Below are positions 45,216 through 57,229 of a DNA stretch of 64,000 nt, in pieces. Position 1 is the stretch's first letter, and each line of letters starts with the position of its first letter. This DNA comes from Arenicola marina (lineage: Eukaryota > Annelida > Polychaeta > Arenicolidae). The stretch spans positions 17,461,123 through 17,525,122 of the forward strand of contig OZ025263.1 of the NCBI GenBank assembly GCA_964019135.1. The letters run 5' to 3'. The position numbers and the translations under genes are program-made. Below the pieces are notes generated by a model. It did no database searches and was not told the origin of the DNA. It saw nothing but the letters and a program-made list of their open reading frames with translations.

Positions 45216-45579
45216 AAAACGACCCAAGCAGTTTCTATCTGAATGACGCTGTGGTATAAGTTGATTCCTTTCATTGGATTTCAGTATTTTTCGGTGAATA
45301 ACTCACTTCTTGTTTAACTGATGCTAACCGTTATACGGAAATCATCAATGGATTTATTTTCACGAATCCACGTCATTGTTTTCTCGTGAAGATGACGCAT
45401 GACCTGTTACCCGAAGCTGTTTGATATGCAATCACTTCATGATAACAATGTACGCGATATTAAAAAAAAAAAAGTACTAGAATTCCATAGTTTACTAATA
45501 CACAAGACGGATATATTAAGTTCAGCGCTAGCGGAAAGCCACCGACGAAGTTGTAGTAAGGACAAGAATTTCTGTTTTA

Positions 45580-45805
45580 TACCGTTTTTGTGGAAGCAAG
45601 GGTTAACATGGGTCAAGGAACCTCCCCGGACGATGAAGGACGAAGGGATGAAACATGCTTCGGATTCGAACGCAAGGCCTATTGATCTAGTGCGCGAACC
45701 ATTACACCAGGGAGGCTCCCCTGAACTAGTAATAGTAGTAGTAGTAACCGTGACAGCAGCCGTAGTAACAGTGGTAGCAGTAGTAGTAGTAGTAGTAGTA
45801 TTAGC
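45580..45805 (-). repeat. SINE family A copy followed by a GTA microsatellite
   Basis: 45580-45725 carries the family A tail, body (aacctccccggacgatgaagg), B box and head on the minus strand. A (GTA)n run with interruptions lies at 45727-45805, directly at the SINE's 5' end. Confidence 0.75.
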
Positions 45806-45983
45806 GCAGGGACAGTGAATAAAGACCAAAGCCCGGATCACGTGATGGCAACGTTCTCCATGGCGGCCCAGCGCGAGCAGAGGTAGCGTCCCTCGCGGCA
45901 GTCCTGTCTTCAGAGGCCCTTTGAAGCCCTGGCGCCGACCTCGGGGACGCAAAACAGATACCAGGGCCCTCTTCTACGGTATG

Positions 45984-46235
45984 CGGGGGAGGGGTGGAGG
46001 TGGAGGGTTCGAGGCGGGTGGGCCAGGGCAAAATGGGGGGGGGGGGTGTAGAAAGTTGTGGAGGGAGGGGGGAGGGGTGCAGGTGCGGGTGGAGGGTTCG
46101 AGGCGGGTGGGCCAGGGCAAAACGGGGAGGGGGGGGGGTGGAAAGTTGTGGAGGGAGGGGGGAGGGGTGCAGGTGCGGGTGGAGGGTTCGAGGCGGGTGG
46201 GCATGGGTAAAATGGAAGGTGGATAGTTGTGGGAG
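45984..46235 (+). repeat. ~90-bp G-rich minisatellite, 2.7 copies
   Basis: tggagggttcgaggcgggtg starts at 46001, 46090 and 46180. The units differ mainly in G-run length. Confidence 0.9.
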
Positions 46236-46542
46236 GGGGCATGGTGATAAGCTAACTGGTGTATAAAGTTGGGAATGCCGTTTTCTTACATATGTGGTGG
46301 TGGACATACCACAGCCACAGCAAGCAGGAAGCAGAGGTCATTTTAGTGTGTGACCACGCCACTGGGGGGCAGTGCTGTGTGGGTTGGCATGTAGCATGCA
46401 GCGCCTGGCCGGTAGCTCAGCGGCTCAGCAAACAACAGCAAAAAACGATTAAAAACAATATTTGTCGTCAAAAACTGTTAGAGCTCAAGACACTGACTCA
46501 TATGTACATCGATAGAACTATAGGGAACTAAAGTGAAATGAA

Positions 46543-46893
46543 CTGTTGGTGCCTTTAGCCCGCCCGTGTGCGTATCAAGGCTAAATTGGGAGAAGAAATC
46601 TCCCTGGATAATTAAATGAAATGGGTTTGGTAATGAAACGAACTGGTGATTTAGGACACTGTTATGCACACACAGGCTGAACTGGGCCAAGGACCCTCCC
46701 GGGACAATGGTGGATGAATGGAGGAAACATGACCCACATTCGGTGTCCGGATTCGAACCCACGACCTATTGATTTACGGTCTAATGCGCACACCACGAAA
46801 TGGGGTCGGGTGAAAATTGCCCCAGATGCATGAGCCAGGGTTTGTTGGTCTGCAGCCTAATCCGATTACCAACAAAGAGGCTCTCCGGGACTA
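46543..46893 (-). repeat. Cluster of three SINE family A copies
   Basis: Tail-body fragments at 46543-46620, a nearly complete copy at 46650-46800 (with gattcgaacccacgacctat) and a degenerate head-body at 46801-46893 follow each other head to tail on the minus strand. Confidence 0.65.
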
Positions 46894-46899
46894 TACGAG

Positions 46900-47455
46900 A
46901 ATAACATTACAATAGCAGGTCTAAACAACTCCAGTTTACGTGAGAAACATATTTGACCATGGATGACCGATGTTTTAAACATCGATATTGAGGACTACAC
47001 CCGAACAGTCCTAGAGCAGCTGTACTTCGGCCTAGATACACGACGTATGCATCATGGCGGCCAGGGTTTACCGCACACCTGGTCTATTTGCCTCGCTCTC
47101 ACTCAGGCTCGTTACCAGTTTAAGGGTTACAGAATGGTATATTAGTGGAGATTGCGCGAGTCCTACGTTAAGCCACAGGAAGCAACAGCCGTGAAGACAT
47201 TATTTTTAGCGGTTAACGGGAGGGGGTGGTGGGGGTGGGTACTCTGCTCGTGCGGTAATGAGATGAATGACTTGGGAGGTCACCCCCCCCCCTCCCCTCA
47301 CCCCAGGATGGGGGAGAGGGGGGGGGGGTCTCAGGCCCGGCCGGTCTGTTGTCTGAATCCCGGGGAGCTACCAACTGAGGTATGAACGCTCACTTATTGC
47401 GGAAGCAGAAAGATACATTTCGTTGGTTAGTGGGGGTCGGGGCGGTTTGGGCGAA
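46900..47455. other. Non-coding stretch before the large 17-bp array
   Basis: Nothing is recognisable except G- and C-runs near 47220-47330. Confidence 0.35.
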
Positions 47456-47459
47456 GCCT

Positions 47460-50372
47460 TTGTCTTAGCTCAGCCATGGTCTTGTCTGATCATTGGTCGT
47501 GGCTGAGCCATGGTCTTGTCTGAGCCATGGTCTTGTCTGGGCCTTGGTCTTAGCTCAGCCATGGTCTTGTCTGATCATTGGTCGTGGCTGAGCCATGGTC
47601 TTGTCTGAGCCATGGTCTTGTCTGGGCCTTGGTCTTAGCTGAGCCATGGTCTTGTCTGATCATCGGTCGTGGCTGAGCCGTGGTCTTGGCTGAGCCTTTG
47701 TCATGGCTGAGCCATAGTCTTGGCTGAGCCTTGATATTGGCTGAGCCTTGGTCTTGGCTGAGCCATGGTCTTGTCTGAGCCTTGGTGTTGGCTGAGCCTT
47801 AGTATTGGCTGAGCCATGGTCTTTGCTGCGCCATGGTCTTGGCTGAGCCATGGTCTTAGCTGAGCCATGGTCTTGGCTGAGCCATGGTCTTGTCTGAGCC
47901 ATGGTCTTGTCTGATTCATGGCCTTGGCTGAGCCATGGTCTTGTCTGAGCCATGGTCTTAGCTGAGCCATGGTCTTGTCTGAGCCATGGTCTTGTCTGAG
48001 CCTTGGTGTTGGCTGAGCCTTGGTATTGGCTGAGCCATGGTCTTGTCTGAGCCTTGGTATTGGCTGAGCCATGGTCTTGTCTGAGCCTTGGTATTGGCTG
48101 AGCCTTGATCTTGTCTGAGCCTTGGTATTGGCTGAGCCTTGATCTTGTCTGAGCCATGGTCTTGTCTGAGCCTTGGTATTGGCTGAGCCATGGTCTTGTC
48201 TGAGCCTTGGTATTGGCTGAGCCATGGTCTTGTCTGAGCCTTGGTGTTGGCTGAGCCTTGGTATTGGCTGAGCCATGGTCTTGTCTGAGCCTTGGTATTG
48301 GCTGAGCCTTGATCTTGTCTGAGCCTTGGTATTGGCTGAGCCATGGTCTTGTCTGAGCCTTGGTATTGGCTGAGCCTTAGTCTTGTCTGAGCCATGGTCT
48401 TGTCTGAGCCTTGGTATTGGCTGAGCCTTGGTATTGGCTGAGCCTTGGTCTTGTCTGAGCCATGGTCTTGTCTGAGCCTTGGTATTGGCTGAGCCTTGGT
48501 ATTGGCTGAGCCTTGGTATTGGCTGAGCCATGGTCTTGGCTGAGCCATGGTCTTGTCTGAGCCTTGGTATTGGCTGAGCCTTGGTATTGGCTGAGCCATG
48601 GTCTTGTCTGAGCCTTGGTATTGGCTGAGCCATGGTTTTGTCTGAGCCTTGGTATTGGCTGAGCCTTGATCTTGTCTGAGCCTTGGTATTGGCTGAGCCA
48701 TGGTCTTGTCTGAGCCTTGGTATTGGCTGAGCCTTGGTCTTGTCTGAGCCATGGTCTTGTCTGAGCCTTGGTATTGGCTGAGCCTTGGTATTGGCTGAGC
48801 CTTGGTCTTGTCTGAGCCATGGTCTTGTCTGAGCCTTGGTATTGGCTGAGCCTTGGTATTGGCTGAGCCTTGGTATTGGCTGAGCCATGGTCTTGGCTGA
48901 GCCATGGTCTTGTCTGAGCCTTGGTGTTGGCTGAGCCTTGGTATTGGCTGAGCCATGGTCTTGTCTGAGCCTTGGTATTGGCTGAGCCATGGTCTTGTCT
49001 GAGCCTTGGTATTGGCTGAGCCTTGATCTTGTCTGAGCCTTGGTATTGGCTGAGCCATGGTCTTGTCTGAGCCTTGGTATTGGCTGAGCATTGGTATTGG
49101 CTGAGCCTTGGTATTGGCTGAGCCTTGGTATTGGCTGAGCCATGGTCTTGTCTGAGCCTTGGTATTGGCTGAGCCATGGTCTTGTCTGAGCCTTGGTATT
49201 GGCTGAGCCATGGTCTTGTCTGAGCCTTGGTATTGGCTGAGCCATGGTCTTGTCTGAGCCTTGGTATTGGCTGAGCCTTGGTATTGGCTGAGCCATGGTC
49301 TTGTCTGAGCCATGGTCTTGTCTGAGCCTTGGTATTGGCTGAGCCATGGTCTTGTCTGAGCCATGGTCTTGTCTGGGCCTTGGTATTGTCTGAGCCTTGG
49401 TCTTGTCTGAGCCTTGGTATTGGCTGAGCCTTGGTATTGTCTGAGCCATGGTCTTGGCTGAGCCTTGGTATTGGCTGAGCCTTGGTATTGGCTGAGCCAT
49501 GGTATTGGCTGAGCCATGGTCTTGTCTGAGCCATGGTCTTGTCTGAGCCTTGGTATTGGCTGAGCCTTGGTCTTGTCTGAGCCATGGTCTTGTCTGAGCC
49601 TTGGTCTTGTCTGAGCCATGGTCTTGGCTGAGCCTTGGTATTGGCTGAGCCTTGGTATTGGCTGAGCCATGGTCTTGTCTGAGCCATGGTCTTGTCTGGG
49701 CCTTGGTATTGTCTGAGCCATGGTCTTGTCTGAGCCTTGGTATTGGCTGAGCCTTGGTATTGTCTGAGCCATGGTCTTGGCTGAGCCTTGGTATTGGCTG
49801 AGCCTTGGTATTGGCTGAGCCATGGTATTGGCTGAGCCATGGTCTTGTCTGAGCCATGGTCTTGTCTGAGCCTTGGTATTGGCTGAGCCTTGGTCTTGTC
49901 TGAGCCATGGTCTTGTCTGAGCCTTGGTCTTGTCTGAGCCATGGTCTTGGCTGAGCCTTGGTATTGGCTGAGCCTTGGTATTGGCTGAGCCATGGTCTTG
50001 TCTGAGCCATGGTCTTGTCTGGGCCTTGGTATTGTCTGAGCCATGGTCTTGTCTGAGCCTTGGTATTGGCTGAGCCTTGGTATTGTCTGAGCCATGGTCT
50101 TGGCTGAGCCTTGGTATTGGCTGAGCCTTGGTATTGGCTGAGCCATGGTATTGGCTGAGCCATGGTCTTGTCTGAGCCATGGTCTTGTCTGAGCCTTGGT
50201 ATTGGCTGAGCCTTGGTCTTGTCTGAGCCATGGTCTTGTCTGAGCCTTGGTCTTGTCTGAGCCATGGTCTTGGCTGAGCCTTGGTATTGGCTGAGCCTTG
50301 GTATTGGCTGAGCCATGGTATTGGCTGAGCCTTGGTATTGGCTGAGCCATGGTATTGGCTGAGCCGTCTTGG
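47460..50372 (+). repeat. 17-bp minisatellite, ~170 copies, with 5-, 21- and 19-unit higher-order repeats
   Basis: Two unit types alternate: gagccatggtcttgtct and gagccttggtattggct. Rare variants mark higher-order periods. The phrase tagctcagcc or tagctgagcc is at 47466, 47551 and 47636 (85 bp, 5 units). ttgatcttg is at 48309, 48666 and 49023 (357 bp, 21 units). tctgggcct is at 49372, 49695 and 50018 (323 bp, 19 units). The units lack stops on the minus strand, giving open frames up to 963 codons in more than one frame. Confidence 0.97.
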
Positions 50373-50374
50373 GA

Positions 50375-51135
50375 GTTAGTCTAGGAGACTGGATCCTCTC
50401 TCCAGAATCCTTGTGAATGGCACTATCAGTGGCGCGAGGCAGCGCAAAGCAAAAGACAACAGCTGAGCATCCCCAGAACTCCCTCCCTCCATTTAAAAGT
50501 GCTCCCCCCACCAAAACTCCATCCCTCCATTTAAAAGGGTTCACCCCCCCCCCCCCTTTCGTGACCCAGGCAGAGAGCAGCGTGTCTTTCACCCCCCCCC
50601 CCTTACCCTAAGTGTAAAGGGGCGGGGGGGGTGGCAGATGGCGGGCGAGCAGGGGGAGCAGCCGTTGCATGCAGCATCAAAGACACCTGGCCGGCGGGGA
50701 GGTATCATGCGTGGGAGGGCGGCGGGGGTGGGGGGCGGGGGTGGGGGGGGGCGGGGAGGGGTGATAACACTTGAGTGAGCTTGGAGGGTTAGGGGGGAGG
50801 GGCAGGTTAATGGAAAAAAGGACACAAAAAAACAAGTGTTAGGAAGCTGAGGCGTTGGGGGTAGCTGGCGAGGCGCGGAAGAAAGAGGGCACCAGGGGAG
50901 GGGGGGCATAAGAGGGAGAGAGGGCAGAAACCGAAAGAGGAAAAGGTAAGGGTGAGGGTTGAGTAGACCAGGCAAGGGGCAGTGGGTAGCACGGACGGGA
51001 TGGCGGGAGGATGGGGAGTGCAGGGGGTCAGAGCTGAGTGAGAAAGGGGAAGAGAAGTGGGGGAAGACGAAGGGGAAGAAGTGAAAGAGGGAAGAATCCA
51101 CTAGGCCCGGAAGCCTTTGTAGCATCAACCACAGT
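50375..51135. other. Non-coding G-rich stretch
   Basis: It has C-runs near 50547 and 50590 and G-runs near 50620 and 50730-50760, and otherwise purine-rich sequence. No gene is supported. Confidence 0.4.
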
Positions 51136-51139
51136 CTCT

Positions 51140-51328
51140 GCCACAGCCCCATCCCCAAGGCCCCAGCCCCATCCCTATCCCCAGCCCCTATCCCCAGCCC
51201 CAGCCCCAGCCCCCATCCCCACCCCTATCCCCAGCCCCAGCCCCAGCCCCAGCCCCTACCCCAGCCCCCAGCCCCAGCCCCATCCCACCCCAGCCCCAGC
51301 CCCAGCCCCAGCCCCAGCCCCATCCTCT
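51140..51328 (+). repeat. CCCAGC hexamer-type array
   Basis: agcccc, atcccc and tatccc units repeat for about 190 bases. It is the reverse complement of the hexamer that codes for Ala-Gly in the TRIM-NHL gene, but it lies in non-coding DNA. Confidence 0.9.
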
Positions 51329-51329
51329 C

Positions 51330-52140
51330 CCGCGCGGTAGCCGTCAGCCCGGCGGGTCAAGGCGTCGGTTGGGGAGCCCGTGGACTTGCCGGGCCAACCC
51401 CCAGTAGAGACCCGTAGCGTGGCTGGAACAGGAAGCACCACCACCACGCCGCTGCGGACCCACGAACACTTGAACAAACAATTGTTCCACAGGCGCTAAC
51501 CCCCGGGAGCTGGTTAACTGCTTCACCACCACCAGCGACTACTTGGCTTGGCCCTCAATGATGGCGAGCGGTAGTGGAGAAAGCAGAGGCAGAGGCAGAA
51601 GAGGACCAATGGTCTAACCGGCGACCGACCAGCGTACGTGGCCCGGTAAGGTCAGCTGTTAGAGTACTTCTCATCACGCCGTAACGCCTTCTCCCGGCAG
51701 AATGCTGCCGTTGGCCGCAACCGTCGGGTGGTTTTAACCGGTGATTAGTTTACAGGCGCCCACTTTGGCCTACGCCGATGATACACACACAGATTTGTCA
51801 CAGAGAGCATTGAGCTTCTCCGCCACAAGGACGAAAGACGCGGAAGATAACTCTAAAAGCCAAAGGGCCATATGGACACTATACCCTGTGACCGCAACGT
51901 TCAATCCTAGACTGACCTCGCGTATCTACCGGAGGAAATGATGTAGCAGACATTTTATAACGTGGATCCCGTGACAACGGAAGGCTAATCCACAGCGACA
52001 ACCATTCGCAACAAAACAAAATCGCTTCACAAGGGTTACTTCCATTAGAAAATGAAACTGCTTAGCGGATCTGTATGTCATGCAGGGACAGACGTGACAG
52101 CGGCAGGTACCTCCTTCCGCGCGGTCAGGCCGTAAGGAGA
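51330..52140. other. Non-coding stretch
   Basis: No gene or strong repeat is visible. The segment becomes CpG-richer from about 52070 towards the candidate promoter. Confidence 0.35.
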
Positions 52141-52160
52141 ACATCGGGGAATATCACGTC

Positions 52161-52211
52161 GTTTTTCATAGCAACGAAGGACGCGTCCATGGGGACCGTT
52201 GTCATGGAAAC
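52161..52211 (+). promoter_or_regulatory. Two X-box-like (RFX) motifs upstream of a candidate first exon
   Basis: gtttttcatagcaac (52161-52175) has the X-box right half catagcaac. gttgtcatggaaac (52198-52211) has the symmetric layout GTTGYC-AT-GGNAAC, with about two departures from the strict consensus. They lie 44-58 and 8-21 bases before the ATG at 52219. RFX X-boxes close to the start are a hallmark of ciliary genes in animals; the link here is inference. Confidence 0.35.
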
Positions 52212-52218
52212 ATATAAC

Positions 52219-52279
52219 ATGGCGTCGTTTCCGCGTCGTTTGGCCGCTGGATATCCCAGAGAGTGTTCACACAGCGCAG
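52219..52279 (+). CDS. Candidate first coding exon (20 codons plus one base), product unknown
   Basis: The ATG is in strong context (aacATGG). The frame begins MASFPRRLAAGYPRECSHSA, then a good donor gcag|gtgagt at 52280 follows. No downstream exon was found, and the next 300 bases contain a SINE (52355-52545), as intron sequence might. The peptide is too short to assign. Confidence 0.3.
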
Positions 52280-52354
52280 GTGAGTCTGGTCAACAAAACT
52301 AGCGAAATTCCTACTCGGTGTAGGAGAGGAGAGGAGGAGGGGGTGGGGGAGGGG

Positions 52355-52545
52355 GGGGGGTGGCTCATTGGTGTAGTGGTTAGCTGCACTAGACCGCGGA
52401 ACAAAAATCGGTCCTGGGTTCGAATCCGGCCTGGACTGCTAATCTGGGACATGGGACATTTTTTCCTCCATTCATCTCTCATCGTCCCGGGAGGTTCCTT
52501 GGTCCAATGTAGCCCGTGTGTACATAAAAGCGGCATAAAATACCA
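52355..52545 (+). repeat. SINE family A, plus-strand copy with poly-G 5' end
   Basis: A G-run leads directly into the head (tggctcattggtgtagtgg), the B box (gggttcgaatccgg), the body (cgtcccgggaggttccttgg) and the tail (gcggcataaaataccaa). It is the clearest plus-strand view of the family. Confidence 0.85.
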
Positions 52546-52549
52546 ATTC

Positions 52550-55500
52550 CTTTTATCTCAGTTTGGACAGGTGACCGCTCTGTTCAGTTTGTAGCGTGTA
52601 TAATGCGTGACTGTAGGCAGGCACTGGTATTGGAGTGGGTACCTCGATGAATCACGTGACCGTGAAATAAAATGAAATAAAATGATTGTTGCCTAATGAA
52701 GATCGTTTTGCGTATATAATCAGCCACATAAAGTTCCAAATCCGTTAATAATCAAACACTAAATTAATTATCAGTCTCAGTCCAGGCATAAACTCATATC
52801 TATGTTCGGCCCCTGCGAACCATTCACCCAAGTCGTACAGGACTCCTGAGGGACCCACAGCACGACAGGGATAGAGAGAGACAAGGGTCACACCCCCGGG
52901 GCATGCCTCCACGGCTGCAGCAGCGTGACAAAGGCAATAATACCTCGCCTGTGGAATGTGTACAGATTACCGTATTTTTGCATTTTGTGGGTCATAAAGC
53001 GATTGGATTATGGCAGGGAGAGGGCCGGGGAAGGGAAAGGAAGGCGGGGAGCAAAGCGGCGGCGGGCGGAAGGCGGAGGAAGGTAAGGAGCAGGCGGGGC
53101 AAAGCGGGGCTATTTATCTGCGTCGGGGTCCTTCGGTGAAAGCCACTAACTTATCTTTCTGACAAAAGGTGAAATATAGATGCGAGTTTTTCCGCACTAT
53201 ACAGCTGAAAGCCGGAGAGGTCATCAAAGCAATAAAGGGCCCTAATCCCGTAAAATGGGGACTTCAAACGGCTTTCATCTCACTCGTTCTGCTAGCCCAG
53301 TGCTAGGTGGTGCGACCAACTCGTTCTGCTAGCCCAGTGCCAGGTGGTGCCACCAACGAAGGCAGGGGGCTGGGAGGGTGTAACCTCAGCTCAGGCCGTG
53401 GAACCAGGCCCGTGAGGGTTGACACCCCGACCAACCCCACCCCGCCCTGTACCCCCGACCCACAACACACTGACACCACCCGACCCCGATACTCAGACCC
53501 ATCCCGCCCTAAACAGTATGGTGTTCACGGTGGACATCCAGAAATGCCAAAGTTTCCTTACATGGCTCGGGGGCTTCAGCTGACAGATCCAACGGTGGCG
53601 ATGCGCTAACAGTACTCTCCGTAGCAGATACCATCTGGTTCAAGGTGGAAGCCGCTTGGAAGGGGGAAGGGGCAGGGGGGAAGAGAGGGGGGGGGGGCGA
53701 GAGGGGAAGAAAGCCCCAATCAACTGAGCACAAAAACAGAACCGCAAAACTATATATCCACTGATAAATACGTGACGTGACGTGAAGTATGATTTAAATA
53801 GAACTGGGCTGATCTCATCACCATGCCAGTGGGCCCCACGTCTGATTCACACGTGAGGGCCCCCCCCAGCCCCCGCTCTCGACCTCCCCCCCCCCCCGGG
53901 CCCCACCCCCAGCCCCGATATCCCTTATTCACCCCGTGGCAGCGGTTGCTCCACTCCCCAGGCCAGCAGCTGCCTACAGGTGGCCGCTGAAATCTGACTC
54001 ATTCTTTCAAGAACTGCCGACCTTTTCCCTCCAGGTATCGGCCTGTTGATCCAGAATATCACATCGAGTCCGGATCCGGCTGACCGTATCACGACCCCCT
54101 GGCTACCAGATCCGGGGTGGGGTTGGGTCGGTCTGGCGGTCTGTGACTGCCGGTATCCATCCATACGCACGGCCTCTCGGGATCAGTAGGTCGATCCGGG
54201 AATTCAAAAATGTGTTCTACAAGTTATCGGGGACTTTCGTGGAAAGTCCTCCTGATGTGGTGTCCGCCCTCAGCGACACAACTCCCAACGCCCTATGGAT
54301 CACGCCAATCTTTGTCCATGTGGCCATATTGTCCACCCGCAACGGAAAGGGGTCATATCATAACAAAAAAGGTACATAATATAATAGCCAGATTATGGAA
54401 ATGTTTTATTTTGATATCAAATACGAAAGTGACGCGAGGAATTGTTTAAAATGGCAGGCAGCTCATCTCGTGCATCCGCCGAGCTCCCCACCTGCAGCGC
54501 ACATGGCGGCAAACACACAAACTACCCCGACCCAGACCACAGATTCTCTTCCCCCGCTCTGCCACCTTCCACCCTTCTTTTCCGCAATAGCCACGCACCT
54601 AACGTTCTCACCAGGAGGTGAAAGGAACAAGAAAGTTTCTTTTAATCACGATAAAAGCTGACAAATAAAAAGTTACCAACGCAGGACCTATAGTGGTATC
54701 TCTACCTATACTTAATTGGTATTAATCAACGTTGCCACAACGCCAGTGCTGTTGGACACTATGCCCCCTCCCCCGCACCCCGAGACCTGTTCTTTAGTCC
54801 GGTCACCACGTGCGGATTGCCACCCAAGTCTCACCCCAAGTCCCGTCAAGGGATCACGTGACATAGTCCCGCAGGCTAGAGTGAAATGGTTCAGTGCGTT
54901 TTTGTTGATTCGAGCACAGCCATTAAACCCCGCGGGGCCTGGTGTCCGGGCTGCTCCACGGCTTGGTTCCCGGCAGAGGAGGAGGCGGAAGAGGCGGAGG
55001 AGGAGGAGGAGGAATTTCACGGCCAATAAACGCCATATACCGGCGTAAAACGGTGTCAAAATGCATTAACACAAGCTCGGTACATCGACCGCTTGAGACA
55101 AGAGCCACAGAACCCCCACCCCCACCCCCGTCCCCACCCGAACCAACACCACCCCACCCCACATCTTCCCCTCCCTCCCCATCACCCCTCTCTCACGTAC
55201 TTCTTCAACTTATCTCAAATGAACCCCTTGGCCAAAAAGTAAACCCTCGACACCTTACCCCCATCGCTTCCCATTAGACACAATCATAAATACACCAGGC
55301 CCCCCTCCACCCCTCCCCCACCCCAACCCCAACTCCACCACCCCTCCTCACCAGTGTCCCGCCACAAATCACCATCATACATCCATGAACGTGTATTAAC
55401 CGCTTTTAGTACTACCCCTAAACGACATTCCACCAGTTTTTATTGTGGTAGATAAATTCGTTACATTCCCTATGTGATACTCGCCCGGTGTAAAGTGTTG

Positions 55501-56475
55501 TCTTTCCGCGTGCTCTGGGGACACAAGGTCAGATTGGTGCGAGACACGTCCAGAAGACGTATGGAGCGCCGTACATGGTACAACTATTGCTACCCCCCCC
55601 CCCCCAGCTGACAGGTGTTTATCGCTCATAAAGGCTGGTGGTATAGGGGAGCAAATCTTATACTGGCTCCACGGCGCGCTTAGCCACCGGTTATTCTACA
55701 CCATTAATTACCCGGAAGGGTGGCGGAAGAGGTTCTGTCTTGTGTTGGGCTGTCAGGCTGAAGTCCGTGGTGTTAACATCATGAGATCTGCCAGAGCGAT
55801 ACCAGCCGCCCATAACAATAGCGGGGCAATCACCAAGGGGGGGAATAAGGCATTCCAGTCGTGCCATAGTCGGGGTTACGACGCCCTGCTGCACCGAGAC
55901 ACACCTGAGCTGGGGCGGTTTGCGCTTATGACGACTGATTAAGGCAATCTTGTGACCGGCAGAGCTTGCGTGCAGTCGTCGCATCGATGACTCGTCGCTT
56001 GGTTTGGTCACGTCGTTTGACGTTCACGTGTAATGTTGGATACAGACGTCGGCGACGAAGGAGTTTACTCGTCCACAAGTGATAGGGACAATGGGACGTC
56101 CTCTCCGTCTCCGTCTGGCGGGCCTTGCCCCCCCCCCCCCCCGATCTCCCCCTCCCCCCTTACCCGCGTCCCCCTCTAGCCAGCCAGTGTCAGTTCACCC
56201 GCCCGTTAACCTGTACCGGGCCCCAGGTCAGGGGCGTGCCGTTAAGTCCAAAGTGTCATTAGCACGTCATCCCTCTAGCGGTTGGCCGTCGCCGCCGGGT
56301 CGACGTCTGTCATCATCCGTGCACCCCTCACCCCCCCCCCCCCCCACCTCCACCCTCACCTAAACAAATACACACCAATGCCTGCAGCACACCGGCTCCC
56401 AGGTAACTTCCTCACAGACAACGCGGACTGCGAATGCGGGGCGGGCTTTGGGGGCGGGGGCGGGGAAATCAAAGA
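52550..56475. other. Non-coding stretch with C-runs
   Basis: No gene is supported. A 38-bp tandem pair (actcgttctgctagcccagt) lies at about 53282-53358, with poly-C/G runs near 53685, 53885, 55592, 56130 and 56330. Several open frames of 70-115 codons lack recognisable domains. Confidence 0.35.
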
Positions 56476-56479
56476 GTGC

Positions 56480-56775
56480 TGTTTTTTCGCCCCGTTTTGT
56501 GCACACGTGGGCTAAAAGAATTAGGCCAAGGATCCCCGGGGACAAGACATGATTTAGATGAAATGTGCCCCACATTACATCGCCCAGACCGGGTTGCAAG
56601 CCAGGGCCTTATTGAACAGCTGTCGTTTTAGTTCATTTTTATGCACAAAGGTTAAACTGGGCCAAGGAACCTCCAGGTTTCCGATGAAGGATGCATGGAT
56701 GACACATGCCCCAGCATTGATGCCCGCGCCGGGATTCGAACCCAGGACTTATTAATACCCCCCCCCCCCCCAATT
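56480..56775 (-). repeat. Two tandem SINE family A copies
   Basis: 56480-56612 is diverged (gccaaggatccccggggac, ttgcaagccagggcctta). 56620-56775 is better preserved (gggattcgaacccaggactt) and is cut short where the head meets a C-run at 56757-56773. Both are on the minus strand. Confidence 0.7.
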
Positions 56776-56794
56776 CTACAAGACGCCACGTGGC

Positions 56795-57199
56795 CTAACG
56801 CTCACACACACCGCATGTGTTCGCAGCGAGGGGCGCGTCGCCTCTCACCAGGGTTGGGGCGCCACCTATTGGGTGAGATTGATGGGGCTGGGCCAGCCGA
56901 CGGGCATTCCAGGACACGCTGTCCACAGATGAGATGACAAATAGTCCGGGCGGCGGTCTTCCACTACATACTACAGGTGTCAATGGGAACCGGCTGGACC
57001 CAACATGGCGCCCGCCATTGCCAAAGGTCACGCCAGGACTCCACCGTGGAATCCGTCCCGTAAAACAGATCCAGGAGGCCACAATGGCCGCTCGAACCGC
57101 GTCCGGATCAGTCCATCCCGCCCAGATGTAAAGGTTCGCCCAGTCGGTACAGGGGCGCACGTCCGACCAGGGTGCCAGCGCTGTATCCGGCAAGGGCAA
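56795..57199 (-). other. GC-rich segment with an unrecognised open frame
   Basis: A 134-codon minus-strand frame includes DWANLYIWAGWTDPDAVRAA, which reads more like protein than its neighbours, but no known domain is evident. No flanking splice sites stood out. It could be an exon or a chance open frame in CpG-rich DNA. Confidence 0.15.
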
Positions 57200-57229
57200 C
57201 TCTTTAGCATCACGATTTACGATTGAAAG

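Noticed and set aside
47701-50592. 963-codon minus-strand frame (and 757- and 657-codon frames overlapping it)
   Set aside because: It lies almost wholly in the 17-bp minisatellite. Open frames exist in more than one phase because the unit has no stops, and the peptide is just the repeat read in rotating phase.
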